Positions 17,793-28,712 of a DNA stretch of 57,524 nt are shown here, one piece after another. The DNA comes from Nostoc sp. LEGE 12450. Lineage in GTDB: Bacteria; Cyanobacteriota; Cyanobacteriia; Cyanobacteriales; Nostocaceae. The notes beneath the pieces were generated by a model. It saw nothing but the letters and a program-made list of their open reading frames with translations. It was not told the origin of the DNA and searched no databases. The translations under genes and the position numbers were made by a program. The first letter of the stretch is position 1; each line of letters starts with the position of its first letter. The DNA lies in assembly GCF_015206895.1 (NCBI RefSeq), contig NZ_JADEXU010000037.1, positions 1 to 57,524 of the forward strand, given 5' to 3'.

Positions 17793-20700
17793 ATGAATTT
17801 ACACTCACTTTTAACCGATTTATCCCATCAAGGCATAAAATTATCTGCTAATGGCAACTTACTAGATATTGATGCGCCGAAGGGAGTAATTACGCCAGAA
17901 ATACGTAATTCATTAGCGAAATATAAAGCTGAATTATTAGCATTACTCCAAGACAACGGTACAAGTCTCACCTCTCTCCCAACAATTACGCCAGCGCCAG
18001 AGTTGCGCTATGAGCCTTTTCCACTGACTGATATGCAGTATGCCTTTTGGGTAGGACGCAGTGGCGTACTTGAGTTGGGGAATGTTGCTAATCACGGTTA
18101 TTACGAAATTGAATGTAAGTATTTACATTTAGAAAAATTGAATTTGGCGCTACAAAAAATTATCGATCGCCACGATATGCTTAGGGCTGTAGTCTTACCA
18201 AACGGACAACAGCAAATTTTAGAGCAAGTACCTTTCTATACTATTGAAGTTTTAGATTTAAGAGGAAAAGCTGAAGACATTGCCAATGCTGAACTAGATG
18301 CAGTGCGTCAGAGGATGTCTCATCAGGTGATTCCGAGCGATCGCTGGCCTTTATTTGAGTTTAGAGTCACACGTTTAGCAGAAGAGAGTTTTCGGTTACA
18401 CGTTAGTTTCGATTTGCAAATATTTGATGCTTGGAGTTTGTTTCGGTTATTTGACGAATGGTTTCAACTTTACCAGCATCCAGAGGAATCATTACCACCC
18501 TTAGAAATTTCCTTCCGGGATTATGTTTTGGCAGAACAAAGCATAGAACAAACAGAATTTTACAAGCGATCGCAAGCATATTGGTTAAATCGCCTGGATG
18601 ACTTACCACCAGCCCCAGATTTACCATTGGCTAAAAGTCCTAAAGAAATCACACATCACCAAAACAAGCGTTATGAAGGGCGGTTAGAATCAACACAATG
18701 GCAGCAGTTAAAGCAACGCGCTGCTAATGTTGGGTTAACTCCCTCTGGTGTTTTACTGGCTGCTTTTGCAGAAATATTGACTTTATGGAGCAAAAGCTCC
18801 CAATTTACGCTGAATCTTGCCTTATTTAATCGGCTACCATTGCACCCCCAAGTCAACGATATTTTAGGGGACTTTACCTCTGTTACTTTATTAGCCGTAG
18901 ATAATGCTCATTCTGAATCATTTACACAGCGATCGCGCCGCCTCCAACAACAACTATTCCAAGATTTAGAACATCGCTATATCAGTGGCGTGCGCGTCAT
19001 CCGGGAACTTGCCCGCAGACAGGGTACAGCACCCAGCGCCATGCCAGTTATCTTTACTAGCACCCTCGGCTTTAGTTCCCTTGGGCAAGAAACCTTAACC
19101 TTTAGTCATTTTGGTGAGTTAGTTTACGGTATTAGTCAAGCTTCTCAAGCTTGGATGGATATTCAAGTTTGGGAAGAAAAAGAAACTTTAACCTGCAATT
19201 GGGATGTAGTAGAAGAACTATTCCCAGAAGGATTAATTAGCGATATGTTTGAGGCTTATTTTTATTTACTCAAACAACTAGCTACTTCCGAATCAGCTTG
19301 GTTGGAAACAAATAAACAACTAATTCCTCCTCCACAATTAGCACAACGCCATAATATTAATGCAACAGCCGTAACCACACCCGAAGAAACGCTGCACACA
19401 ATGTTTGCCGCTCAAGCACAGCAGTGTGGAACAGCACCAGCCGTCATTTCTTCCCAGCGTACTCTAACTTACCAAGAGTTATACACACTTTCCAATCAAC
19501 TAGGTTATAAACTGCGACGACTGGGGGCTACTCCTAACCAATTGATCGGCGTAGTCATGGAGAAGGGATGGGAGCAAATTGTTACTGTTATGGGGATTTT
19601 AGCTTCCGGTGCGGCTTATGTACCCATAGATCCTGGATTGCCAAAACAGCGAAGAGAATATCTACTAGCAAATAGTGAAGTCAAGATTGTTTTGACCCAA
19701 TCTTGGTTAAATGAAAAATTAGAGTGGCCGTCAGGAATTCAACGTTTGTGTATAGATACAGAAGAACTAGCAAACGAAAGTGACGAGCCACTACAACCAG
19801 CCCAAACACCTGATGATTTAGCCTACGTCATTTACACCTCTGGTTCTACCGGCTTACCCAAAGGCGTGATGATTAGCCATCGCAACGTTGTTAACGTCGT
19901 TGTCCACACTAACCAACGCTTCAATATTGGTTGCCAAGATAGAATTTTGGCTGTGACGGCTTTAAACCATGATTTGTCTGTATATGACATCTTTGGTTTG
20001 TTATGTGCAGGTGGGGCAATTGTTATACTTGATGCTTGTGGTGTTAAAGACCCGACGCACTGGGCAGAGTTGATGATACGGGAAAAAGTGACTCTGTGGA
20101 ATTCTGTACCCGCAATTATGCAGATGTTGGTGGAATATGCAGAAAGTCAATCTGTAACGATACCTGCAAGCTTGCGTTTGGTAATTATGGGTGGCGATTG
20201 GCTGCCGGTGTCTCTCCCTAACCGCCTCAAAACTTTAGTACCAGATGTAGAAATATTGAGTATTGGCGGCCCTACAGAAACAACCATTTGGAATATTGGT
20301 TATTTAATTACAGAGGTTGATCCAAATTGGAAGAGTATTCCTTATGGAAAACCGATGGCTAATGCCAAATACTACATTTTGAACGAAGCTTTAGAAGATT
20401 GTCCCGTTTGGGTTCCTGGTCAAATGTATTGTGCTGGCGTGCAGGTTGCTCAAGGCTATTGGTGTGATGCCGAAAAGACTGTGGCTAAATTTATTACCCA
20501 TCCTCGCACCCAAGAACGTATTTACTGCACAGGCGATCTTGGTCGTTATTTACCCAATGGCAACATTGAATTTTTAGGCAGGGCAGATTTCCAGGTCAAA
20601 ATCAGGGGCTATCGCATCGAATTAGGTGAAATTGAAGCAACTATCAAACAGCATCCAGGGGTAAAAGATGCGATCGCTGTTACACTACCAGGAGCCGAAC

Positions 20701-22418
20701 AATCTCATCAACAAATCATTGCTTGTATAGTGCCAGATCAACAGCAAGCAGAAACGCTGTTTGAAACAGAAATGGCAGATAGTGCTGAGACACAACAGTT
20801 ATGGCAAAATTTGGTCGAAAAAGGAGCGAATATCGCTCAACAAAACTTAGATGCTGTCAAACCAGAAGTCTTTGCTGCTTTCTGGCAACAATATCTAGAC
20901 CCACTTTATACTTACGCTGTGAGCATTGCCTTAGATCAGTTTGGAGTTTATACCCAATTACATGAGGCATACTCCCTCGATGAATTGATGCAGCGAGGCC
21001 AGATTAAACCCCGCTATCGCAAATGGCTGAGTCGCGCTTTATCTTTCTTGGTAGATTTGGGATGGTTACAAGTAAACGGTGACAAGTTTGTTAATACTCG
21101 ACTTTTGCCTAATAGCTTTCCCACAGAATTGTTAGCCAAGATTTTATCAGAAGCAGCGCCAATCCTTGACTACAACCAAAATACCCTGGCACTGTTGGTT
21201 AATTCAGCAAAAAATCTCGCAGCAATTCTCACAGAAAATATTCACTCGGCTCAAATTATTGCGACAGATGAAATTTCCTCACTTTATCGCAAAGAATTTC
21301 AAGCAGGTAGTTTAGTAATTCGGGAAATTTTACATCACCTTGCTCAATCTTGGCAGTCAACAACTAAACTGCGAATTTTAGAAATTGGGGCAGGGACTGG
21401 TGCTGTCACAAGGGAAGTATTACCAGTTTTACCATCAGAAAAGACTACCTACGTTTATACAGATATATCTCAGTATTTCTTGCAATTGGGACAGCAAGAT
21501 TTTGGTCACTATGATTTCTTGGAGACAGCTTTATTCAACTTAGAATTATCACCCCAAGAACAAGGCTATGAACTCCATAGTTTTGATGTGATTATTGCTG
21601 GTGGTGTAATTCATGCTACTCAAAATATCCAAGAATCTTTGGAGAATATGCGATCGCTTTTAGCCCCTAATGGTTTACTACTGTTTGTGGAACCAACGAA
21701 ACTGCATCCCTTTTGGGAACTATTTATGGGATTGCAGCAAGGTTTCGATCGCTTTGAAGATACTTCACTACGTTCTAATCCTCTCCTGTCGCCCAAGCAA
21801 TGGCAAGAGGTGTTGCTGGCGCAAGGATTCACAGATAGCACAGTTTTTAGTAAGCCAGGCTCTATTGCTGACTTTTTAGGAGTTTATACTTTTATGGCGC
21901 GGGGATCTGCATTTGTGCAGAAGTTTAAAAAGCAGGAATTCAGAAGCTTTTTAGAGAAAAAATTGCCAGAGTACATGATTCCTAGCGAATTTATCCTCCT
22001 AAATGCTCTGCCACTGACAGCGAATGGTAAAGTAAATCGCCAAACGTTACCTCAGTTACAAAATCTGCGATCTGCCTTTGGTGGCAGCGCTTCGCTATCG
22101 CAATTCAAAACAAGCTATGTCATGCCGCAGACTGAAACTGAGCAAGTCATTGCCAGTATTTGGCAAGAGGTTTTGCGAGTTGAGAAAGTGGGGATTAACG
22201 ATAACTTCTTTGAATTAGGGGGAGATTCTCTACAAGCGACTCAAGTTATCTCTCGAATGCGTGAGAAATTTCAAGTTAATTTACCTGTGCAGAATTTGAT
22301 TCAAGCACCAACTCTAACTAGCTTGGCAAAGTCTATTGAAGAGATTCAGCAAACAACTCAAAAACTCCAAGCTCCGATTCATGAGGCATTAAATAATCGA
22401 GTGGAGATTGAGCTATGA
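17793..22418 (+). CDS. NRPS Cy-A(Cys)-MT-PCP with TubC docking domain
   Basis: A 1,541-residue NRPS module. Residues 1-55 are a TubC-type docking domain. A heterocyclization (Cy) domain follows, with the diagnostic DxxxxD motif at Asp207-Asp212 (SFDLQIFDAWS) and FNRLPLHPQVNDILGDF. The adenylation domain has YVIYTSGSTGLPKG near residue 676. Its pocket residues read approximately D-L-Y-N-I-G-I-I-W, one conservative step from the cysteine code DLYNLSLIWK of pyochelin and yersiniabactin synthetases. A methyltransferase-type domain interrupts the A domain between cores A8 and A10 (LEIGAGTGAVTREV near 1196). A PCP with LGGDSLQA near 1475 ends the protein. The expected step is condensation of the salicyl starter with Cys and ring closure to a thiazoline. 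The inserted domain may methylate or, as in PchE, act as an epimerase. No thiazoline reductase gene is present. Confidence 0.9.
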   Translation: MNLHSLLTDLSHQGIKLSANGNLLDIDAPKGVITPEIRNSLAKYKAELLALLQDNGTSLTSLPTITPAPELRYEPFPLTDMQYAFWVGRSGVLELGNVANHGYYEIECKYLHLEKLNLALQKIIDRHDMLRAVVLPNGQQQILEQVPFYTIEVLDLRGKAEDIANAELDAVRQRMSHQVIPSDRWPLFEFRVTRLAEESFRLHVSFDLQIFDAWSLFRLFDEWFQLYQHPEESLPPLEISFRDYVLAEQSIEQTEFYKRSQAYWLNRLDDLPPAPDLPLAKSPKEITHHQNKRYEGRLESTQWQQLKQRAANVGLTPSGVLLAAFAEILTLWSKSSQFTLNLALFNRLPLHPQVNDILGDFTSVTLLAVDNAHSESFTQRSRRLQQQLFQDLEHRYISGVRVIRELARRQGTAPSAMPVIFTSTLGFSSLGQETLTFSHFGELVYGISQASQAWMDIQVWEEKETLTCNWDVVEELFPEGLISDMFEAYFYLLKQLATSESAWLETNKQLIPPPQLAQRHNINATAVTTPEETLHTMFAAQAQQCGTAPAVISSQRTLTYQELYTLSNQLGYKLRRLGATPNQLIGVVMEKGWEQIVTVMGILASGAAYVPIDPGLPKQRREYLLANSEVKIVLTQSWLNEKLEWPSGIQRLCIDTEELANESDEPLQPAQTPDDLAYVIYTSGSTGLPKGVMISHRNVVNVVVHTNQRFNIGCQDRILAVTALNHDLSVYDIFGLLCAGGAIVILDACGVKDPTHWAELMIREKVTLWNSVPAIMQMLVEYAESQSVTIPASLRLVIMGGDWLPVSLPNRLKTLVPDVEILSIGGPTETTIWNIGYLITEVDPNWKSIPYGKPMANAKYYILNEALEDCPVWVPGQMYCAGVQVAQGYWCDAEKTVAKFITHPRTQERIYCTGDLGRYLPNGNIEFLGRADFQVKIRGYRIELGEIEATIKQHPGVKDAIAVTLPGAEQSHQQIIACIVPDQQQAETLFETEMADSAETQQLWQNLVEKGANIAQQNLDAVKPEVFAAFWQQYLDPLYTYAVSIALDQFGVYTQLHEAYSLDELMQRGQIKPRYRKWLSRALSFLVDLGWLQVNGDKFVNTRLLPNSFPTELLAKILSEAAPILDYNQNTLALLVNSAKNLAAILTENIHSAQIIATDEISSLYRKEFQAGSLVIREILHHLAQSWQSTTKLRILEIGAGTGAVTREVLPVLPSEKTTYVYTDISQYFLQLGQQDFGHYDFLETALFNLELSPQEQGYELHSFDVIIAGGVIHATQNIQESLENMRSLLAPNGLLLFVEPTKLHPFWELFMGLQQGFDRFEDTSLRSNPLLSPKQWQEVLLAQGFTDSTVFSKPGSIADFLGVYTFMARGSAFVQKFKKQEFRSFLEKKLPEYMIPSEFILLNALPLTANGKVNRQTLPQLQNLRSAFGGSASLSQFKTSYVMPQTETEQVIASIWQEVLRVEKVGINDNFFELGGDSLQATQVISRMREKFQVNLPVQNLIQAPTLTSLAKSIEEIQQTTQKLQAPIHEALNNRVEIEL

Positions 22419-25400
22419 AACCAATTCAAGAGTTTTTATCTGAGCTTAGTAATTTAGATATCAGGCTGTGGTTAGAGGAACAACGGCTGCGCTGTAACGC
22501 CCCTAAAGAAGCACTAACACCAGATTTACAAATAGAGATAGCTGCACGCAAAGCAGAAATTATCCAGTTTCTCAAGCAAGTTAATTCTGCTACTAGTTCC
22601 AGCTTGGAAATTAAACCAGTTCCACGGGATCAAAATTTACCTTTGTCTTTTGGTCAACAAGGACTCTGGTTTATAGACGAATTAGAAGGTGGCAGTACTG
22701 CTTATAATCAATTATTTGCAATTAAGTTACAAGGTGTATTACAAGTAGCCATTCTTGAGCAAGCACTTACAGAAATAATCTGGCGGCACGAAATTCTCCG
22801 TACTACATTCAAAACAATAGATGGGCAAGCTTTCCAAGCGATCGCTCCCAAATTAAATTTCACACTGGTGGTAGAAACCCTGCAATGGCCAGAACTCCAG
22901 CAGTTTGCTGTGGCTCAATCCCAGCTTCCTTTTAACTTGGCAGAGGGGCCATTACTGCGAGTCAATTTAGTTCAACTCGCCTCCGAAGAATATGTATTGC
23001 TGTTTGTCATCCATCATGCGATCGCTGATGCTTGGTCAAGTACAATCATTATCCAAGAACTAGCAGCAATCTATGAAGCCTTTTCTCTAGGTAAGCCGTC
23101 ACCTTTACCAGAGTTACCCATCCAGTATGCTGACTTTGCTTATTGGCAGCATCACAAGTTGCAGGAGTCATTGCCAGAACAACTACGCTACTGGGAACAG
23201 AAACTCAGTGATACACCACCTGTATTACAATTACCAAGCGATCGCCCACGATTAGCGGTGCAAAGTTTCCAGGGATCTGTCATCACCCTAGAACTAAATA
23301 AAGACTTAACTGCCAAGCTGAAACAACTGAGTCAGCAGTCAGGGGTAACTCTATTTATGACCCTCCTGGCAGCCTTTAACACACTTCTGTATCGTTATAC
23401 CAATCATGATGATATCTGCGTCGGTACAACCATTGCTAATCGTCACAGCCGCGAATTAGAATCACTAATTGGTTATTTTCTCAACACCCTCGTTATGCGT
23501 ACCGACTTATCGGGGAATCCGCCTTTTCGAGAGTTGTTGCAGCGAGTACGGGATGTAGCTTGGGAAGCATACAATCACCAAGATTTGCCCTTCGATCAAT
23601 TGGTTGCAAAATTACAGCCAAAGCGGGATTTATCCCATACACCATTATTTCAGGTGATGTTTGTCTTGGAAAATGCACCCAAACAAGAAGTGCAACTTCC
23701 AGGACTCACCCTCAGTTTCTTGGAAATACCATTAGCGTCGGCTAATTTTGATCTCAGCTTGGCGATGCGAGAAACTGAGCAGGGGTTATTAGCGAAGTTC
23801 GAGTACAATACAGACTTGTTTGATACTGGCACGATTACCCGAATGGCGGGACATTTCCAGACTTTGCTCTGGGGAATTGTGACTAATCAAGAGCAGCCTA
23901 TCTCGGAATTATCCCTACTGACTGCAACTGAGCAGCATCAGTTATTAGTAGAGTGGAATAATACTCAGTCTGAGTATGCCCAAGATAAATGTATTCATCA
24001 ACTATTTGAGGCTCAGGTAGAGAAAACACCTGAAGCTGTGGCAGTAGTTTTTGAAGATAGGCATTTAACATACCAAGAATTAAACCATCGAGCTAATCAA
24101 CTAGCACACTATCTACAAACATTAGGATTAGGAAAAGAAGTACTCGTAGGGGTTTATGTGGAACGCTCCCTAGATATGGTTGTGGGACTATTGGGGATTC
24201 TCAAAGCAGGTGGAGCTTACGTACCATTAGACCCAGCATATCCCAAGGAGCGTTTAACCTTTATGCTCTCGGATACACAGGTAGCAGTGTTGTTAACCCA
24301 ACACAGACTGATAGATGCTCTTCCAATACATAATGCCCGTGTAGTTTGTTTAGACAAAGACTGGGAAGACATTTCTCAAAAGAGTCAGGCAAATTTAGTT
24401 AATAATGCTACAGCGCAAAATTTAGCCTATGTAATTTATACATCAGGTTCCACAGGTAAATCTAAAGGAGTGATGATTGCTCATCATAGCTTGGTGAATG
24501 TGTCTCATGCTTGGGAAAATGTATATCAGCTAAGTCTCCTGACCAGTCATCTCCAAATGGCAAGTTTCTCTTTTGATGTCTTTTCTGGAGATTTAATTCG
24601 CGCTCTTTGTTCTGGTAGTAAGTTAGTGCTGTGTCCACGAGAGTGGCTTTTGGAGCCGGAAGATTTGTATAGATTGATGCAGCGAGAGAAAGTTGATAGC
24701 GCAGAGTTTTCTCCAGCCGTTCTCAGAAACTTAATTCAGTATCTAGACATAACCCAGCAAAACCTGCACTTCATGAGGTTGTTAGTAGTAGGTTCTGATA
24801 CCCTATATATTAAAGAATTTGAGGAAATTAAGCGTTTTTGCGGTTCTGAAACTCGCTTGATTAATTCCTATGGGGTAAGTGAAGCCACAATTGACTCTAC
24901 GTATTTTGAAAATACTTTAGTTAATTTAGCTGTAAATGGACTAGTCCCGATTGGACGACCATTTGCTAATACACAAATTTATATCCTTGATCAACATCTG
25001 CAACTAGTTCCTATTGGCGTTACTGGTGAACTCTACATCGCAGGTGTCGGTCTTGCAAGAGGATATCTCAACCGCCCTGATTTGACCGAGCAAAAATTCA
25101 TCTCTAACCCCTTTAGCAATGAACCAGAAAGTCGCCTGTACAAAACTGGAGATTTAGCCCGCTATTTACCCGATGGCAATATTGAATTTATTGGAAGGAT
25201 TGACGATCAGGTAAAAATTCGTGGCTTCCGCATCGAAATCGGAGAAGTTGAGGCGGTACTCAGTCAACATCCCCAAATACAGCAAACAGCAGTAATTGTC
25301 CGCGAAGACCAACCAGGTAATAAGCGCCTAGTGGCTTATGTTGTACCTAAACAGGAACAAGTCACTGCCAATGAACTCCGTCGCTTTCTAAAAGAGAAGC

Positions 25401-27202
25401 TACCTGATTTTATGGTTCCAGGGGTGTTTATGAACCTAGAAACATTACCTCTTACCCCTAATGGCAAAGTTAATCGCCGTGCTTTACCTGCGCCAGATAC
25501 ATCTAGCCTCACGCAAGAAACTAACTTTGTACCGCCTCGCAACAGTACAGAATTGCAACTGGCACAAATTTGGTCAGAGGTTTTAGGTGTCCAATCCGTT
25601 GGTATTCGAGATAATTTCTTTGAGTTAGGCGGGGATTCAATTATTGCTATTCAAATCATTGCCAAAGCTAACCAAGCTAATTTGAAGCTGACAACAAAAC
25701 AATTATTTCAGCATCAAAACATTGCTGAATTGGCAACTGTAGCAGTTCCGAAGCAAGCAATTCAAGCTGAACAAGGACTTGTTACAGGTACAGTATCCTT
25801 AACACCTATTCAGCATTGGTTTTTTGAGGAGCATCTACTTGATCCACACTACTGGAACCAGACGTTTGTGCTGGAAATGCCACAAGCTCTTGACTTAGGC
25901 TTATTAGAGCAAGCATTACAGCAGTTGTTATTACATCACGATGCCTTGCGATCGCGGTTTAAGGAAACAGAGTTTGGCTGGCAGCAGGTACTAGTCGGTT
26001 GTGATCCGAAAGTGGCATTAACACGTTTGGATTTTTCAGAATTTGCCAAGACAGTACAAGAACAAGCTTTTCAAGACAGCGCCGCCGAATTACAAACCAG
26101 TCTTAACCTGTCAACCGGGCTAGTAGTACGATTTGCTGTTTACGACTTTGGAGTGCAGCAACCGCGCCGCTTGCTACTAATTATTCATCATTTAGCTGTA
26201 GATACTGTCTCTTGGCGAGTTTTACTAGAAGATTTGCAAACAGCCTATCAACAGCTAAATCAAGGACAAAAGGTACAGTTACCAGCCAAAACAACTTCTT
26301 TCAAATACTGGTCAGAACATCTGCATGAATATGCAAAATCTGTAACACTGCAAAAAGAAAAAGATTATTGGTTAACCCAGCACCAAAAACAGACGCTGCC
26401 AGTAGATTTTCCTGATGGTGAGAATATAGTTGCTTCTGAACAGAATATTGCGATCGCTCTGGGTGTAGAACAAACCCAAGCCTTACTCCAAGAAGTACCA
26501 CAAGCTTATAACACCCAGATAAATGATGTGTTACTCACAGCCCTGGTACAAGCTTTTTCTCAATGGACAGGTACACGTTCTCTATTAGTATTACTGGAAA
26601 GTCATGGTCGAGAAGAAATTTTTGACGATTTAGATTTGTCTCGTACTGTCGGCTGGTTTACATCTATGTTCCCTGTACTTTTAGATTTGGGAAAAGCTGC
26701 TCATTCTGGGGAAGCATTGAAGACAATTAAAGAGCAACTACGAGCTATTCCCAATCACGGAATTGGTTACGGTATTCTACGTTATTTAAATCAGGATAAT
26801 GTACTGCAAAATTTCTTAGAACCGGAAGTTGTCTTCAATTATTTAGGTCAATTTGACCAAACATTTTCTACTTCATCGCTATTTAGATTTGTCCAAAACT
26901 CTAGTGGATTAATGAGCAGTCCACACAACAAAAGAAGTGCGTTGCTAGAAATCAACAGTTTAGTAGTTAATAATCAACTGCAATTTAATTGGGCATTTAG
27001 CAAAAACATACATCGGCATTCCACTATCGAAAATCTGGCTCAAGAATTTGTCAAAGCTTTAAAAGCAATCATCACTCATTGCCAGTCTTCTCAAGGAAAA
27101 AATTACACACCTTCTGATTTTCCAGAACTAGATTTAAGCCAAAAAGGGCTGGATCAGTTTTTGACAAAAATTAATCGTAAAGGGAAGTCAAAAGTTATAT
27201 GA
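22415..27202 (+). CDS. NRPS C-A-PCP-E, diaminobutyrate/ornithine-type code
   Basis: A 1,595-residue module beginning with a TubC-like docking segment and overlapping the previous gene by 4 bp (ATGA). The C domain has an intact HHAIADAW motif near residue 200. The A domain (YVIYTSGSTGKSKG near 675) has pocket residues read as D-V-G-E-L-V-S-I-D. These are close to DVGEI-type codes that I associate with ornithine and 2,4-diaminobutyrate. A PCP (LGGDSIIA near 1070) is followed by an epimerization domain (IIHHLAVDTVSWRVLLEDL near 1256, VVFNYLGQFDQ). The module should therefore attach a D-configured basic residue. The EctB-like aminotransferase downstream, which would make 2,4-diaminobutyrate, favours D-Dab over D-Orn. 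Confidence 0.88.
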   Translation: MKPIQEFLSELSNLDIRLWLEEQRLRCNAPKEALTPDLQIEIAARKAEIIQFLKQVNSATSSSLEIKPVPRDQNLPLSFGQQGLWFIDELEGGSTAYNQLFAIKLQGVLQVAILEQALTEIIWRHEILRTTFKTIDGQAFQAIAPKLNFTLVVETLQWPELQQFAVAQSQLPFNLAEGPLLRVNLVQLASEEYVLLFVIHHAIADAWSSTIIIQELAAIYEAFSLGKPSPLPELPIQYADFAYWQHHKLQESLPEQLRYWEQKLSDTPPVLQLPSDRPRLAVQSFQGSVITLELNKDLTAKLKQLSQQSGVTLFMTLLAAFNTLLYRYTNHDDICVGTTIANRHSRELESLIGYFLNTLVMRTDLSGNPPFRELLQRVRDVAWEAYNHQDLPFDQLVAKLQPKRDLSHTPLFQVMFVLENAPKQEVQLPGLTLSFLEIPLASANFDLSLAMRETEQGLLAKFEYNTDLFDTGTITRMAGHFQTLLWGIVTNQEQPISELSLLTATEQHQLLVEWNNTQSEYAQDKCIHQLFEAQVEKTPEAVAVVFEDRHLTYQELNHRANQLAHYLQTLGLGKEVLVGVYVERSLDMVVGLLGILKAGGAYVPLDPAYPKERLTFMLSDTQVAVLLTQHRLIDALPIHNARVVCLDKDWEDISQKSQANLVNNATAQNLAYVIYTSGSTGKSKGVMIAHHSLVNVSHAWENVYQLSLLTSHLQMASFSFDVFSGDLIRALCSGSKLVLCPREWLLEPEDLYRLMQREKVDSAEFSPAVLRNLIQYLDITQQNLHFMRLLVVGSDTLYIKEFEEIKRFCGSETRLINSYGVSEATIDSTYFENTLVNLAVNGLVPIGRPFANTQIYILDQHLQLVPIGVTGELYIAGVGLARGYLNRPDLTEQKFISNPFSNEPESRLYKTGDLARYLPDGNIEFIGRIDDQVKIRGFRIEIGEVEAVLSQHPQIQQTAVIVREDQPGNKRLVAYVVPKQEQVTANELRRFLKEKLPDFMVPGVFMNLETLPLTPNGKVNRRALPAPDTSSLTQETNFVPPRNSTELQLAQIWSEVLGVQSVGIRDNFFELGGDSIIAIQIIAKANQANLKLTTKQLFQHQNIAELATVAVPKQAIQAEQGLVTGTVSLTPIQHWFFEEHLLDPHYWNQTFVLEMPQALDLGLLEQALQQLLLHHDALRSRFKETEFGWQQVLVGCDPKVALTRLDFSEFAKTVQEQAFQDSAAELQTSLNLSTGLVVRFAVYDFGVQQPRRLLLIIHHLAVDTVSWRVLLEDLQTAYQQLNQGQKVQLPAKTTSFKYWSEHLHEYAKSVTLQKEKDYWLTQHQKQTLPVDFPDGENIVASEQNIAIALGVEQTQALLQEVPQAYNTQINDVLLTALVQAFSQWTGTRSLLVLLESHGREEIFDDLDLSRTVGWFTSMFPVLLDLGKAAHSGEALKTIKEQLRAIPNHGIGYGILRYLNQDNVLQNFLEPEVVFNYLGQFDQTFSTSSLFRFVQNSSGLMSSPHNKRSALLEINSLVVNNQLQFNWAFSKNIHRHSTIENLAQEFVKALKAIITHCQSSQGKNYTPSDFPELDLSQKGLDQFLTKINRKGKSKVI

Positions 27203-28611
27203 ATACAGAAAAGATTGAAGATATCTACGAAGTGTCACCGCTACAGCACGGTATTCTTTTTCATTGTGTCTATGGTTCTGAAGTGACACTCTACTTTTCC
27301 CAATTGGGCTTTACTTTAAATGTACGTGATAGTTTAAATTCTGCTGCTTTTGAGCGTGCTTGGCAGGAAGTCGTGGCTCGACATACCATGTTACGTACTG
27401 GCTTCTATTGGGAAGATATAGACAAACCTCTACAAGTTGTGTATCGTCATGTCAAATTACCCATAAAGCAGTATGATTGGCGAGGAGTAGAACCAACAGA
27501 ACAGCAAAAGCGTTTAAATGGTTTTTTAAAGAGCGATCGCGAACAAGGCTTTGATTTATCCCAAGCTCCTTTGATGCGTGTAACTTTAATTCGCTTTGAT
27601 GACCATACTTACCAATTTGTTTGGAGTTCACACATGATTATTGTGGATGGATGGTCATCACCGTTAGTAATTAAAGAAGTTATCGAATTATACACAGCCT
27701 ATAGTCAAAGTCAAAATATCAACTTAGGACAAGGGAGTATTTTTCGAGACTATATTGCTTGGTTACGACGACAAGATTCATCAAAAGCTGAGGATTTTTG
27801 GCGCGGAATGCTTAAAGGGTTAAAAGCACCCACTCCCCTCACCAATCTCTATGTTGATAACTTATATAACCCAGAAGAAAGATACGATGAGCCACAGATA
27901 AAATTATCAAAAGCAACCACAACTAAATTACAGTCCTTAGCAAGACAGCATCACTTAACTATTAACGTCATCGCTCAAGCTGCTTGGGTTTTGCTGCTCA
28001 GTCGCTACACCTGTACTACCGAAGTAGTCTATGGTTGTACGGTTTCTGGCCGTCCAGTGGATTTAAAAGGCTCAGAGTCAATGGTGGGGATGTTAATTAA
28101 CACCTTACCTGTTAGAGTCAAAGTAGATGGAGAGCATTATTTACTACCTTGGCTTCAACAATTTCAAGAGCAATTAGTTGAAATTCGTCAGTATGAATAC
28201 ACCTCGCTAGTAGATATTCAACGCTGGAGTGAATTACCTCCAGGAGCCCCTTTATTTGACAGTATTTTTGTCTTTGAAAATCAACCAGTAGATGATATTA
28301 TCCAGGAATCACAAGAACAAGAACAGAGCATAGAACTCAGTCTTAATCTTTACAAAACAAACTATTCTCTTAACTTAGTTGGTTATCCTGGCTCACAATT
28401 ACGCATAGGAATTAGCTACGATTTTCGCAGCTTCGATAGTACAACAATTAACGGCATACTAAGGCATTTCGAGATATTACTTGAAAACATAGCAACAAAT
28501 CCCGAAGTGCGACTTAAAGATTTATCGTTACTGACTGAGCAAGTACGACATATCAGCTTAATGTTGGAAAAAGAAGCAACATTTAATTTCGATTTAGCTG
28601 TGTGTAATTAA
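27199..28611 (+). CDS. Stand-alone condensation domain, catalytic His changed to Met
   Basis: A 470-residue free C domain, translationally coupled to the preceding NRPS (ATGA overlap). The opening YEVSPLQHGILFH and overall pattern are those of DCL domains that follow epimerization domains, as expected after the C-A-PCP-E protein. The active-site motif is WSSHMIIVDGWS at about residues 142-153. Compared with the family HHxxxDGW motif, the first His is kept (His145), the second catalytic His is Met146, and Asp150 is kept. The next NRPS in the cluster begins with only the distal part of a C domain, so this free domain is the only full one placed to join the D-residue to the next amino acid. Either it works with a modified site or this bond is formed another way. 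Confidence 0.85.
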   Translation: MNTEKIEDIYEVSPLQHGILFHCVYGSEVTLYFSQLGFTLNVRDSLNSAAFERAWQEVVARHTMLRTGFYWEDIDKPLQVVYRHVKLPIKQYDWRGVEPTEQQKRLNGFLKSDREQGFDLSQAPLMRVTLIRFDDHTYQFVWSSHMIIVDGWSSPLVIKEVIELYTAYSQSQNINLGQGSIFRDYIAWLRRQDSSKAEDFWRGMLKGLKAPTPLTNLYVDNLYNPEERYDEPQIKLSKATTTKLQSLARQHHLTINVIAQAAWVLLLSRYTCTTEVVYGCTVSGRPVDLKGSESMVGMLINTLPVRVKVDGEHYLLPWLQQFQEQLVEIRQYEYTSLVDIQRWSELPPGAPLFDSIFVFENQPVDDIIQESQEQEQSIELSLNLYKTNYSLNLVGYPGSQLRIGISYDFRSFDSTTINGILRHFEILLENIATNPEVRLKDLSLLTEQVRHISLMLEKEATFNFDLAVCN

Positions 28612-28712
28612 ACCTTTGTTTATCTCAAACAAAAGCGTAGAGATAAAGAGGTATAAATAAAACAACTCAAATCAGCATTGGGGTAATAACTTTAATAAAG
28701 TAGAAAGAAGTT

